Both the position numbers and the translations under genes were made by a program. The notes below the pieces were generated by a model that was not told the origin of the DNA, did no database searches, and saw only the letters and a program-made list of their open reading frames with translations. DNA of 64,000 nt, taken from the NCBI RefSeq assembly GCF_022690685.1, contig NZ_JALCYY010000003.1, forward strand, positions 1 to 64,000, given 5' to 3'. Within the stretch, counting starts at the first letter, position 1; every line of letters begins with the position of its first letter. This stretch comes from Anaeromyxobacter terrae (lineage in GTDB: Bacteria; Myxococcota; Myxococcia; Myxococcales; Anaeromyxobacteraceae). Positions 56,474 to 64,000 of the stretch are shown here, in pieces.

Positions 56474-58105
56474 CTACGGGCTCCCGGGATCTTCCCCTGG
56501 CGCGAGCTGCTGCAGGTCCAGCTCCTCCAGGTCGAGCTCCTGCTCCACGCGCTGGAACGCCGCATCGCCGATGGTCCCGTCCGCCCGGAGAGCGAGCAGG
56601 CGCTGCCGCTCCGCGGAGACCGCCTTGCGTGCGACGGACGCATCGATGGTGAGCGACCGTCCGTCACCTTCGCCCGGCCGGGCCGGATCGGCGGCGACTC
56701 CACCCAGATCCGCCTCGGCGCGCCCGAGTAGCAGTTCGTACCGGCGCCGCAGCAAACCCGACATCTCGTCGCTGGCCACCCCATCCGTGGCGGACAGCGC
56801 GGCGCGCAACAGCTCGACGCGGGCGAGCCGGACCTCCCGCTCGACGGAGAGATCGCCCTCGAGCCGGAGCAGGCTCATGAGCGGGCGCAGCGTCATCCCC
56901 TGCAGGACGAGCGTCCCGAGCACGACAGCGAACGCGGTGAACACCACCAGATCCCGGTACGGGAACGCGGGCGCGTCGGGCCCGCCGGCGGGGAGCGCGA
57001 GCGCCGCCGCGAGGGTCACGATCCCTCGCATGCCGCACCAACCGACCACCGCTGCGGCGCGCGGCGACAGGCCGACCGCGTCGCGCCGTCCGTCTGCGCC
57101 GTCGCTCGCCGGGCGGCACCGCAGCCGGCTGACCGCCGCGGCGCCGGACACCCACGCGATGCGCGCGAGGATCGTCGCGATGCACACCGCGGCCGCAACG
57201 CCGGCATACCTGACGACCGTGGGCGCATCGACCCGGCTCAGGATCGCCTTCAGCTGGAACCCGACCAGGATGAACGCGAGCACGTTCAGCACGAACACGG
57301 CGAATTCCCAGACCGCATACGACGGGATGCGTACGCGCGCCGCCACCGCGCCCGCGGCGCGCTGCGCGCTCGCCATCGCGAAGACCACCACGGTGAGGAT
57401 GCCCGAGAGGTGGAGTCGCTCGGCCAGCATCCAGACCGCGAACGTCCCGCAGAACTGGACGACCACGACGATGGGGACGTCATGTATCCGCGCGATGAGC
57501 GGCACGATCACGCGTGAAAGCGCGAACCCGAGCACCACGCTCCCCACGGTCACGACGAGCAGCAGGGGAACGACCTTCGCCGGCGCCAGCGCGCCCGCGA
57601 GCGCCGCGCCCACGGCGAGTCGGTAGATGAGGAGCGCGCTGGCGTCGTTGAAGAGACTCTCCCCCTCGAGGATCACGAGGAGGCGATGCGGGGGCCGGAG
57701 CTGCTTCAGTACGGCGGTCGCGGCCGCGGCATCGGGAGGTGCCACGATCGCTCCGAGCGCCACCGCCACCGCCCAGGGCATGCCGGGCACGAGCACGCGG
57801 ACGACCACCGCCACGACGGCGACGGTCAGCACGACCGCCCCGACCGCGAGGCCGACGACGGTCCGCCAGTTTGCCCGGAGGTCGCGCGCGGACGAGTCGA
57901 ACGCGGCGTCGAGCAGCACGGGCGCGACGAAGATCGTGAGCGCGAGGTCCGGCTCCAGGACGAGCGTCGGCGTGCCGGGAACGAGCGCGAGGACCGCGCC
58001 CGCGAGCGCCACCAGCGCCGGGTAAGGAGTCCCGATCCGTCGTGAGAGGGCCGTGAGGCCCGCGCCCGCGAGCAGCAGCGCAATGATGATCTCGAAGACG
58101 AGCAT
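56474..58105 (-). CDS. CPA1-family Na+/H+ antiporter
   Basis: A 543-residue antiporter with about 12 transmembrane helices. The APVLLDAAFD, VAPPDAAAATAVL, LEGESLFNDASALLIY and GMRGIVTLAAALALP segments are the CPA1/NhaP signatures. A ~110-residue cytoplasmic tail ends in Glu/Leu-rich helices. It exchanges Na+ or K+ for protons. Confidence 0.9.
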   Translation of the reverse strand: MLVFEIIIALLLAGAGLTALSRRIGTPYPALVALAGAVLALVPGTPTLVLEPDLALTIFVAPVLLDAAFDSSARDLRANWRTVVGLAVGAVVLTVAVVAVVVRVLVPGMPWAVAVALGAIVAPPDAAAATAVLKQLRPPHRLLVILEGESLFNDASALLIYRLAVGAALAGALAPAKVVPLLLVVTVGSVVLGFALSRVIVPLIARIHDVPIVVVVQFCGTFAVWMLAERLHLSGILTVVVFAMASAQRAAGAVAARVRIPSYAVWEFAVFVLNVLAFILVGFQLKAILSRVDAPTVVRYAGVAAAVCIATILARIAWVSGAAAVSRLRCRPASDGADGRRDAVGLSPRAAAVVGWCGMRGIVTLAAALALPAGGPDAPAFPYRDLVVFTAFAVVLGTLVLQGMTLRPLMSLLRLEGDLSVEREVRLARVELLRAALSATDGVASDEMSGLLRRRYELLLGRAEADLGGVAADPARPGEGDGRSLTIDASVARKAVSAERQRLLALRADGTIGDAAFQRVEQELDLEELDLQQLAPGEDPGSP

Positions 58106-58261
58106 GCGACGCAGACTGCCGCGGCCCGGTCACGCTGCCGCAGCCGACACCTCCGTGACGCGGTCGCCTCGGGCTCCGACCCGGGCCGCGACCGCGCATC
58201 TATTCTGACGCGTCTCGTCCGTCGCAATGGCGAGCGGGAAGCCTCTGCGGAGGACCGGCCC

Positions 58262-59545
58262 TCACACCCCCGCGAGCGTCAGCGCCCAGCGGACCGCCCC
58301 GGCGGTGACGAGCACGACGACGGGGCTCACGCGGAAGCGCGACAGCGTGAGCGTGGTCGCGACGGCGATCCCGACCTCGGCGGGCCCGCGCATCGACGCG
58401 CCGAGGGTGACGGCCGCGGCGGCCATGAGCCCGACGACCGCCGGGGTGAGCCCGCGCAGCGCGGCCCGGATCGCGCGGCGCGAGCGCATGCGGAGGAGCC
58501 AGCCGCCGAGCACCACCACGAGCGCGAACGGCGCGGCGAAGATCGCGGCCGTCGCCACGATTGCGCCCGGGAACCCGCGCGCGACGTAGCCGATGAAGGT
58601 CGCCATGAGGAGCACGGGGCCGGGCGTGAGCTTCCCGACGGCGACGGCGTTCGTGAACTGATGCTCGGTGATCCAGCCGGCATCGACGACCGTGGCGTGC
58701 AGGTGGGGGACGATCGCGAACCCGCCCCCGTACGCGCCGAGGCCGGTGCGGAAGAAGAGCGCCCCGAGCGCCACGAGCCCGCCCAGGCCGACCTGGGTGA
58801 CGAGGCCGAGGGGAGCCACCGCGGCGAGCGGCGCGCTCTCCTCGGCGGGGCGCGTCTCGCTGAGCGGCTCGAGCCGCTGGCCCTCGTCCGGCAGCGCCAC
58901 CGGCGGCGACGGCCTGCGAGGCGCCCGGCGGATGCGGGCGAGCCGCGCGCGCTTCAGCAGGAGATCGATGACGAGTCCGGAGGCGATCCCGAGCCCCGCG
59001 ATCTCGCCGGAGGCCGCCCCGCCGGCGATGCTGAGCAGGAGCGCGATGGCCGCGACCCCCATCTGCCACGGCCGCCCGATTGACGTCCGGACCATTTGCA
59101 GCGCGAGCGCCGCCACGATCCCCACGACCGCCGCGTTGAGGCCGGAGAGGACGACCTCCGCGCGCGGCGCGACGCCGAACCGGACGTAGGCCCACGCGAG
59201 CGCGAGCGTCAGCAGCGCGCCCGGCAAGACGAAGCCGACGTAGGCGGCGAGCGCGCCGCTCATCCCGCGCAGCCGGAGGCCGATGTGCGCGAGCGCGTTC
59301 GCGGCGGCGCCGCCCGGGAGCATCTGCGAGACCGTCGAGGTGTTCGTGAACTCCCGCTCGGTGAGCCAGCGGCGGCGCTCGACCGCGAGGTGCCCGATCA
59401 TCCCGAGCACGCTCACGCCTCCGCCGAACCCGACGAGCCCGAGCCACAGCGACGCGCGGGCGAGCTCCCAGTGGGTCGGGATCGAGCGGGTCGTGGTCGC
59501 GGTCCGCTCGTGCGCTCGCTGGCCCTCGGTCCTCGCCCTCAGCAT
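58262..59545 (-). CDS. chrA: Chromate transporter ChrA, two-domain form
   Basis: A 427-residue CHR-family protein made of two homologous halves (about 25-200 and 240-425), each with an FGGG / AYGGG and PGP- or PGG-type motif (TVSQMLPGGAAAN and AVGKLTPGPVLL). The family exports chromate or sulfate-like oxyanions. The linker (~200-240) is charged. It is divergent from the methyltransferase gene. Confidence 0.9.
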   Translation of the reverse strand: MLRARTEGQRAHERTATTTRSIPTHWELARASLWLGLVGFGGGVSVLGMIGHLAVERRRWLTEREFTNTSTVSQMLPGGAAANALAHIGLRLRGMSGALAAYVGFVLPGALLTLALAWAYVRFGVAPRAEVVLSGLNAAVVGIVAALALQMVRTSIGRPWQMGVAAIALLLSIAGGAASGEIAGLGIASGLVIDLLLKRARLARIRRAPRRPSPPVALPDEGQRLEPLSETRPAEESAPLAAVAPLGLVTQVGLGGLVALGALFFRTGLGAYGGGFAIVPHLHATVVDAGWITEHQFTNAVAVGKLTPGPVLLMATFIGYVARGFPGAIVATAAIFAAPFALVVVLGGWLLRMRSRRAIRAALRGLTPAVVGLMAAAAVTLGASMRGPAEVGIAVATTLTLSRFRVSPVVVLVTAGAVRWALTLAGV

Positions 59546-59703
59546 CGTCGTATCCCGAGCGATGAGACGAGCGCGGCGGCGTCGCGACTCCGTCGCGCGC
59601 GCAGCGTCCCGTCCCTGGCGCGGCTCTGCATACCAGGGTCGAGGCGCGCCCGCCACGAACCTCCGTGCTTCCCGCTGGCTCTCCCGGGGGCGAGACTCTC
59701 GAC

Positions 59704-60351
59704 ATGGCCTGCCCCGGCGACGCTCCCTCGGACCTCGACCGCGCACTCGAGGCGCGCTACTCCCCCCTCGCGACTGCGGCGGGCTCGCTCTCCTGCGGGA
59801 GCGTGCTCGAGCACGCCGCGCCGCGCGCGGGCGAGACGCTCGTCGACCTCGGCTGCGGGCGAGGCCGGGAGCTCCTGCGCGCCGCCGGCGCGGTCGGCCC
59901 GGGCGGCCGCGCGATAGGCGTGGACGCGAACGAGGCGATGATCGCGGGGGCGAGCGCGCTCGCCGCGGGCCTCGCGCAGGTACGCCTCGTGCGCGCGGAC
60001 GTCGCCACGGTGCCGCTGCCCGACGGCGAGACCGACGTCGTCGTCTCGAACTGCGCCATCAACCACGCGCCGGACAAGGCCGCCGTGTACCGCGAGGTGC
60101 ACCGGCTGCTCCGGCCCGGCGGGCGGTTCGTCGTCTCCGACGTGGTCTCCGAGTCCACGCTCCCGGACTCCGTCCGCAGCGACCCGGCCGCATGGGCCGC
60201 CTGCTACGGCGGCGCGATCCCCGAGGCGGACTACCTGGCGGCGATCACGGCCGCGGGCCTCGCCGACGTGAGCGTCGTGCGCCGCACGGCGCCTTACGAG
60301 AAGGGCGGCGTGCGCGTCCTCTCGATCACCGTGAAGGGCCGGCGCCCGTAG
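59704..60351 (+). CDS. ArsM-like SAM-dependent methyltransferase
   Basis: A 215-residue class I methyltransferase. Motif I is VDLGCGRGREL (48-55 region), then VVSNCAINHAPDKAAVYREVHRLLRPGGRFVVSD; Cys117 and Cys167 (AWAACYGGAIPEADYL) occupy positions similar to conserved cysteines in arsenite methyltransferases, so thiol-bound metalloid or thiol substrates are plausible. ATG 59704 is the start. The radical SAM gene begins 18 bp downstream; this gene opens the cluster. Confidence 0.85.
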   Translation: MACPGDAPSDLDRALEARYSPLATAAGSLSCGSVLEHAAPRAGETLVDLGCGRGRELLRAAGAVGPGGRAIGVDANEAMIAGASALAAGLAQVRLVRADVATVPLPDGETDVVVSNCAINHAPDKAAVYREVHRLLRPGGRFVVSDVVSESTLPDSVRSDPAAWAACYGGAIPEADYLAAITAAGLADVSVVRRTAPYEKGGVRVLSITVKGRRP

Positions 60352-60369
60352 CGCCGGGGAAGGTCTCCG

Positions 60370-61722
60370 ATGCGGCTCTCGCGCTCCACCCTCGTCGCGC
60401 CCATCCCCGGCTCGCCCCGGGTGCTCCTCGTGCAGCCGCTCACCGGCCAGGCGGCGCTCGTCTCGGCCGAGGACGCCGCCGCCCTCCGCGAGCTCACGCG
60501 GGGCGGCGCGCTCCCGGCGTCGTTGCCCGAGGAGACCCTCCGCGCGGCGGCGTTCGTCGTCGAGTCCGACGAGGACGATCGGGCGCTGCTCGAGCGCGCC
60601 CGCGCGGAGTTCGAGCGGGAGGCGGCTCGGGCGCCGACGCAGCTCATCGTCGTGCCGAGCTTCGGCTGCAACCTCGCCTGCACCTACTGCTACCAGGAGG
60701 TCTTCGATCCCTCCGCGGCGGCGCTGATGGCGCCCGAGGTCATCGATGCGTTCTTCGCCTACGTCGACGCGAACCACGCCGCCGAGACCCCGCGGCCGTA
60801 CGTGACGCTCTTCGGCGGCGAGCCGCTGCGCGACACGCCCGCGCACCACGACCGGATCGGCCGCTTCCTCCGCCGCGCGGCGGAGCGGGGCCTCGCGCTC
60901 GCCTTCGTCACGAACGGCCACGATCTCGAGGCGTTCCTCCCGGCGCTCGCCGCAGGTCCGGTGAAGGAGGTGCAGGTCACGCTCGACGGCCCGCGGCCGG
61001 TCCATGACGCGCGCCGGCCGCACGCGAGCGGGCGAGGCACCTTCGACCGGATCGTGTCGGGCATCGACGCGCTCGTCCGCGCCGGCATCCCCGTGAACCT
61101 CCGCGTCGTCGCGGATCGCGGGAACCTGCCGGCGCTCCCGGAGCTCGCCGAGCTCGCCGCCGCGAAGGGCTGGCTCGAGCTCCCGGCCTCGCGCTTCAAG
61201 ACCCAGGTGGGCCGGAACTACGAGCTGTTCGGCTGCGCCTCCCGCCAGCGCCGCGAGGACCTCTTCGACCGCGTGGAGCTCTGGGCGCGCTACCTCGAGC
61301 TCGCCGAGGCGCACCCCATCCTTCGCCGCTTCCACAGGCCACGGTTCCACGGGATCGGCCACCTCGCCGACACGGGCGAGTTGCCGGCGCCGAACTTCGA
61401 CGCCTGCCCGGCCGCGAAGAAGGAGTGGGCCTTCGGCCCGGACGGGAGCCTGTACGGCTGCACGGCGACCGTCGGCCACCCGGCGCACGTGCTCGGCCGG
61501 TACCACCCGGTCGTCTCCCGCGACGACGCCGCGATCGCCCGCTGGCGCGCGCGCAGCACGCTAACGATCCCGCGCTGCGCCGAGTGCGCCGCCGCGCCGG
61601 TGTGCGGGGGCGGGTGCGGCGCGATCGCCTGGGATCGGGAGGGGACCCCGCTCGCGCCGGACTGCCGGCCGGTGCCCGAGCTCTACGGCCTGGGGGCGCG
61701 CTACTACGGCCTCGACGCGTGA
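60370..61722 (+). CDS. Radical SAM/SPASM peptide-modifying enzyme (putative)
   Basis: A 450-residue radical SAM protein. CNLACTYC (Cys100, 104, 107) binds the SAM cluster, LFGGEP follows, and the C-terminal SPASM domain has Cys346, GSLYGC (Cys364), CAEC (403, 406), Cys412, Cys416 and Cys432 in the full CX9-15GX4C...CX2CX5CX3C...C pattern for two auxiliary clusters. The N-terminal ~90 residues may be a peptide-recognition region. SPASM enzymes of this layout usually modify small peptides, and two very small cysteine-rich proteins lie downstream. The substrate is inferred from that. Confidence 0.93.
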   Translation: MRLSRSTLVAPIPGSPRVLLVQPLTGQAALVSAEDAAALRELTRGGALPASLPEETLRAAAFVVESDEDDRALLERARAEFEREAARAPTQLIVVPSFGCNLACTYCYQEVFDPSAAALMAPEVIDAFFAYVDANHAAETPRPYVTLFGGEPLRDTPAHHDRIGRFLRRAAERGLALAFVTNGHDLEAFLPALAAGPVKEVQVTLDGPRPVHDARRPHASGRGTFDRIVSGIDALVRAGIPVNLRVVADRGNLPALPELAELAAAKGWLELPASRFKTQVGRNYELFGCASRQRREDLFDRVELWARYLELAEAHPILRRFHRPRFHGIGHLADTGELPAPNFDACPAAKKEWAFGPDGSLYGCTATVGHPAHVLGRYHPVVSRDDAAIARWRARSTLTIPRCAECAAAPVCGGGCGAIAWDREGTPLAPDCRPVPELYGLGARYYGLDA

Positions 61723-61868
61723 GCGGCTGGCGCGGAGAAGCGGACCTGCGCAGCCCACATCTCGGGTGAACCCACGGGGCTGCGACCTCGTGTCGCGAAC
61801 CCCACCCGCTTCGAGCGGCTCGTACCGGGTGGCGCGAGGATCCGACGCACCCGTTCCTGGAGGCGCAC

Positions 61869-62054
61869 ATGGTCCCCGCGGCAACGCAGACGGTCCTCAC
61901 GCTCTCCCCGCGGGAGCTGCGGATCATGGTCCAGTCGCTCGTGAACTGTCTCGCGACTTGCCAGACACATGCGGTGAAGCCGGACGCACCGTGTGAGGAC
62001 TGCGACGCCGCACGCGCCCTGAAGGAGAAGCTCGAGTCCCACCTCGAACCCTGA
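61869..62054 (+). CDS. Four-cysteine small protein (61 aa)
   Basis: A 61-residue protein with TGGAGG five bases before ATG 61869. Two helices flank Cys27, Cys31, His34, Cys42 and Cys45 (CLATC, then PCEDC), a possible metal or cluster site. It has no signal peptide. It lies 12 bases before the 34-residue peptide gene and may be its partner or a second substrate of the radical SAM enzyme. No family is recognised. Confidence 0.72.
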   Translation: MVPAATQTVLTLSPRELRIMVQSLVNCLATCQTHAVKPDAPCEDCDAARALKEKLESHLEP

Positions 62055-62065
62055 AGGAGAGCGCG

Positions 62066-62170
62066 ATGAAGCTCCTCACCACGCTCAAGAAGCCCACCTG
62101 CTGCGCGCCGGAGAAGGTCGCGCAGTGCTGCGCCAAGGCATCCCCGCTCGTGTCGGGCTGCCACGACTGA
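62066..62170 (+). CDS. 34-residue cysteine-rich peptide, candidate modified-peptide precursor
   Basis: A very short gene with AAGGAGA seven bases before ATG 62066. The peptide is MKLLTTLKKPT followed by CCAPEKVAQCCAKASPLVSGC and HD: Cys12, 13, 21, 22 and 32, five of 34 residues. The N-terminus is a short basic/hydrophobic leader-like part, and the Cys pairs form the core. It sits between the four-Cys gene and a thioredoxin, downstream of a radical SAM/SPASM enzyme, so it may be a RiPP precursor or metal-binding peptide. No in-frame TGA (selenocysteine) is present. Confidence 0.75.
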   Translation: MKLLTTLKKPTCCAPEKVAQCCAKASPLVSGCHD

Positions 62171-62176
62171 AGCACC

Positions 62177-62192
62177 GCGGGGTCCGCCCCGC
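62177..62192 (+). promoter_or_regulatory. Stem-loop after the peptide gene
   Basis: GCGGGG/CCCCGC around TCCG begins seven bases after the peptide stop. It lacks a U-run, so it may only attenuate downstream transcription or protect the upstream mRNA. Confidence 0.5.
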
Positions 62193-62261
62193 ACCCTCCC
62201 TCACCCTCACCCTCCGGTAGCCGGGCCACCCGGCGCGGGAGGGGCTTGCCTGGAGATCCGA

Positions 62262-62597
62262 ATGTCCGCAGCCGTCGAGGAGATCAGCGCGAACCAGTAC
62301 GACGAGCGGGTGCTCGGGGCCGAGACCCCGGTGGTGCTCGACTTCTTCTCCACCGAGTGCCCTCCGTGCGAGGCGCTCGCGCCGAAGTACGAGGCCGTCG
62401 CCGAGCAGTTCGCGGGGAAGGTCCGCTTCCTCAAGATCTTCCGGCAGGGGAACCGCGAGCTCGCGACGAGGCTCGGTGTGAGCGGCAGCCCCACCCTCCT
62501 CTTCTTCAAGTCCGGCCGGGAGGTCGGGGCGCGCATGACCGGCGAGGACATCAAGCGGTCCGCGCTCAAGTCCGCGGTCGAGGCGCTCCTCCCGTGA
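62262..62597 (+). CDS. Thioredoxin with CPPC active site
   Basis: A 111-residue thioredoxin fold: [21 protein letters not shown] with Cys33 and Cys36, and [14 protein letters not shown] with the cis-proline. The CPPC dipeptide replaces the common CGPC, which changes redox potential in this family. It lies directly before the reductase-like gene (17 bp), so they act together. Confidence 0.9.
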   Translation: MSAAVEEISANQYDERVLGAETPVVLDFFSTECPPCEALAPKYEAVAEQFAGKVRFLKIFRQGNRELATRLGVSGSPTLLFFKSGREVGARMTGEDIKRSALKSAVEALLP

Positions 62598-62614
62598 GCC
62601 CGGAGACTCCTGCC

Positions 62615-63535
62615 ATGTCGGAGCGTTACGACGTCGCCATCATCGGGGCTGGACCGGCCGGGCTGACCGCCGGCATCTACGCGGCGCGCGCGCGGCTCAG
62701 GACGATCGTGCTCGACGAGAGCGTCCCCGGCGGGCAGGTGAAGACGACGCACAAGGTGTCGAACTACCCCGGGTTCCCCGAGGACGTCCACGGCTCGGAG
62801 CTCTCCGCGGCGTTCGCAAGGCAGGCGGAGCGCTTCGGCGCGCGGATCCGCCGCTCGGTGGAGATCACCGCGCACGACCTCTCCGCCTTCGTGAAGACCC
62901 TGGAGCTCGACGAGTCGGAGACGGTCGAGGCGCGCGCCGTCATCGTGGCCACCGGCGCGAAGCCCCGACCGCTCGGCGTCCCCGGGGAGGACACGTTCAA
63001 GGGGCGCGGCATCTCCTACTGCGCGACCTGCGACGGCGCCTACTTCGAGGGGAAGGACATCCACGTCATCGGCGGCGGCAACTCCGCCGTGGAGGAGGCG
63101 CTCTTCCTCACGCAGTTCGCGCGGAGCGTCACCATCGTCCACCAGTTCGAGCAGTTCCAGGCGGAGCCCGCCTCGGTGGGCGAGGCGCTCACGAACCCGA
63201 AGATCCGCGTCCTGTTCGGCCACGAGCCGCGCGCCTTCCACGGCGAGACCGCGCTCGAGGCGCTCGAGGTCGAGGCGCTGCGGACCCGCGAGCGCAAGCG
63301 GCTCCAGACGGACGGGGTGTTCGTGTTCGTCGGCATGGTGCCGCGGACCGACCTCCTCGCGCGCTACGTCGAGCTCGCGCCGGGGGGCTACGTCGAGACG
63401 ACCGACGCCATGGAGACGAGGATCCCCGGCGTCTACGCGGCGGGCGACATCCGCGTGAAGCGGTTCCGGCAGATCACCACGGCGGTCGCCGACGGCACCA
63501 TCGCCGCGCTGGCGGCGCAGAAGTACCTGCGCTGA
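62615..63535 (+). CDS. trxB: Thioredoxin reductase-like flavoprotein without the NADPH arginine motif
   Basis: A 306-residue two-domain TrxB: FAD motif GAGPAG near 11, VATGAKPRP, the CATC disulfide (Cys136, Cys139), the GGGNSA loop and the C-terminal AAGDIRVK. The HRRxxFRA motif that binds the NADPH 2'-phosphate in E. coli TrxB reads HQFEQFQA here (176-183), with all three arginines gone. The electron donor may be NADH, ferredoxin or another carrier. The start is ATG 62615. Confidence 0.88.
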   Translation: MSERYDVAIIGAGPAGLTAGIYAARARLRTIVLDESVPGGQVKTTHKVSNYPGFPEDVHGSELSAAFARQAERFGARIRRSVEITAHDLSAFVKTLELDESETVEARAVIVATGAKPRPLGVPGEDTFKGRGISYCATCDGAYFEGKDIHVIGGGNSAVEEALFLTQFARSVTIVHQFEQFQAEPASVGEALTNPKIRVLFGHEPRAFHGETALEALEVEALRTRERKRLQTDGVFVFVGMVPRTDLLARYVELAPGGYVETTDAMETRIPGVYAAGDIRVKRFRQITTAVADGTIAALAAQKYLR

Positions 63536-63541
63536 GAGGTC

Positions 63542-63587
63542 GCGGCGCGGCGCGTCCTTCCTCTCCGCCCAGGACGCGTCGCGCCGC
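63542..63587 (+). terminator. Long hairpin after the cluster
   Basis: GCGGCGCGGCGCGTCCT pairs with AGGACGCGTCGCGCCGC (17 bp, one G-T) around a 12-base loop. It is a strong, U-less terminator-like structure closing the cluster. Confidence 0.65.
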
Positions 63588-63642
63588 CCTCCGTCTCGTG
63601 TTAAGGCACGTCCCGCCGCGCTCCCGCGGCGAGGAGACCCCC

Positions 63643-64000
63643 GTGCGCATCCTCCACACCATGCTCCGCGTCGGCGACCTCGAGCGCTCCGTCGCGTTCT
63701 ACACCGAGGTCCTCGGGATGAGGCTCCTGCGCCGGCAGGACTTCCCCGACGGCCGCTTCACCCTCGCCTTCGTGGGCTACGGCCCGGAGTCCGAGCAGGC
63801 GGCGCTGGAGCTCACGCACAACTGGGACACGAAGGCGTACGACCTCGGCAACGGGTACGGCCACGTGGCCCTCGAGGTGCCGGACGCCTACGCCGCGTGC
63901 GCGGAGATCAAGCGGCGCGGCGGCGTCGTCACGCGCGAGGCGGGGCCGATGAAGCACGGTACGACCGTCATCGCGTTCGTGCAGGATCCCGACGGCTACA
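63643..64000 (+). CDS. gloA: Lactoylglutathione lyase (glyoxalase I), 3' end outside window
   Basis: GTG-initiated, with GAGGAG upstream. It reads [25 protein letters not shown], then [22 protein letters not shown] and FVQDPDGY at the window edge, all glyoxalase I signatures. It detoxifies methylglyoxal-glutathione hemithioacetal. The last ~10 residues and the stop are not in the window. Confidence 0.92.
   Translation, partial: MRILHTMLRVGDLERSVAFYTEVLGMRLLRRQDFPDGRFTLAFVGYGPESEQAALELTHNWDTKAYDLGNGYGHVALEVPDAYAACAEIKRRGGVVTREAGPMKHGTTVIAFVQDPDGY

Noticed and set aside
62066-62170. Selenocysteine in the Cys-rich peptide
   Set aside because: All five positions are TGC codons and the only TGA is the final stop, so there is no sign of a selenopeptide.

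Overview
The window is GC-rich bacterial chromosome (third codon positions almost all G or C) with dense genes on both strands, two tRNA genes and no phage, insertion sequence or CRISPR array that I can recognise. The gene content points to a free-living deltaproteobacterium/myxobacterium, most likely Anaeromyxobacter or a close relative: a myxobacterial-type ribbon-helix-helix regulator, many signalling proteins, a corrinoid lysine 5,6-aminomutase cluster and a tilS-ftsH-folP-cdaA-cdaR-glmM-pdxJ-acpS-nnr-tsaE order. The assignment is inference from content, not a database match.

Layout. 1-6.1 kb: end of a homocysteine S-methyltransferase, pheA, mscL, a HAD phosphatase, small proteins, an SDR oxidoreductase and a DmeF-like CDF metal exporter. 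6.5-12.1 kb: a secreted protein, then a signalling module of a small membrane protein, a Na+ symporter/histidine kinase fusion, a response regulator and a CBS-DUF294 nucleotidyltransferase. 12.2-21.1 kb: VOC protein, kinase-like protein, tRNA-Val, helical protein, SCP2-like protein, short Hsp70, UvrD-type helicase, DsbA-fold isomerase and a two-LamG secreted protein. 21.3-32.2 kb (minus strand): a long housekeeping run from tilS to tsaE, covering tRNA modification, membrane proteolysis, folate, c-di-AMP, cell-wall amino sugar, PLP, acyl carrier protein activation and NAD(P)HX repair.

32.4-37.9 kb: a probable small RNA with an intrinsic terminator, the RHH regulator, a TPR-like protein containing a 30-C tract, amtB with an outer-membrane-like partner, a PilZ protein and HU. 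38.0-42.3 kb: lysine fermentation genes kce, kal, kamE and kamD, with a lipoprotein gene translationally coupled between the two aminomutase subunit genes. 42.4-48.9 kb: mtaB, mnmA, a hybrid kinase, a CCA/poly(A) polymerase-family enzyme and CBS/acidic small proteins. 49.3-59.5 kb: a PKD/HYR-repeat secreted protein, a second-type methionine aminopeptidase, a truncated LysR, an amidase-TetR pair, tRNA-Arg, a CPA1 antiporter and ChrA.

The most interesting region is 59.7-63.5 kb: a co-directional cluster of an ArsM-like methyltransferase, a radical SAM/SPASM enzyme, a 61-residue four-cysteine protein, a 34-residue peptide with five cysteines (62066-62170), a CPPC thioredoxin and a thioredoxin-reductase-like flavoprotein whose NADPH-phosphate arginines are replaced. 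It looks like a peptide-modification and thiol-redox system. Two dispersed repeat families were also found: a TTC-loop palindrome (3019 and 13781) and a multi-hairpin GC-rich element (13846 and 38871).
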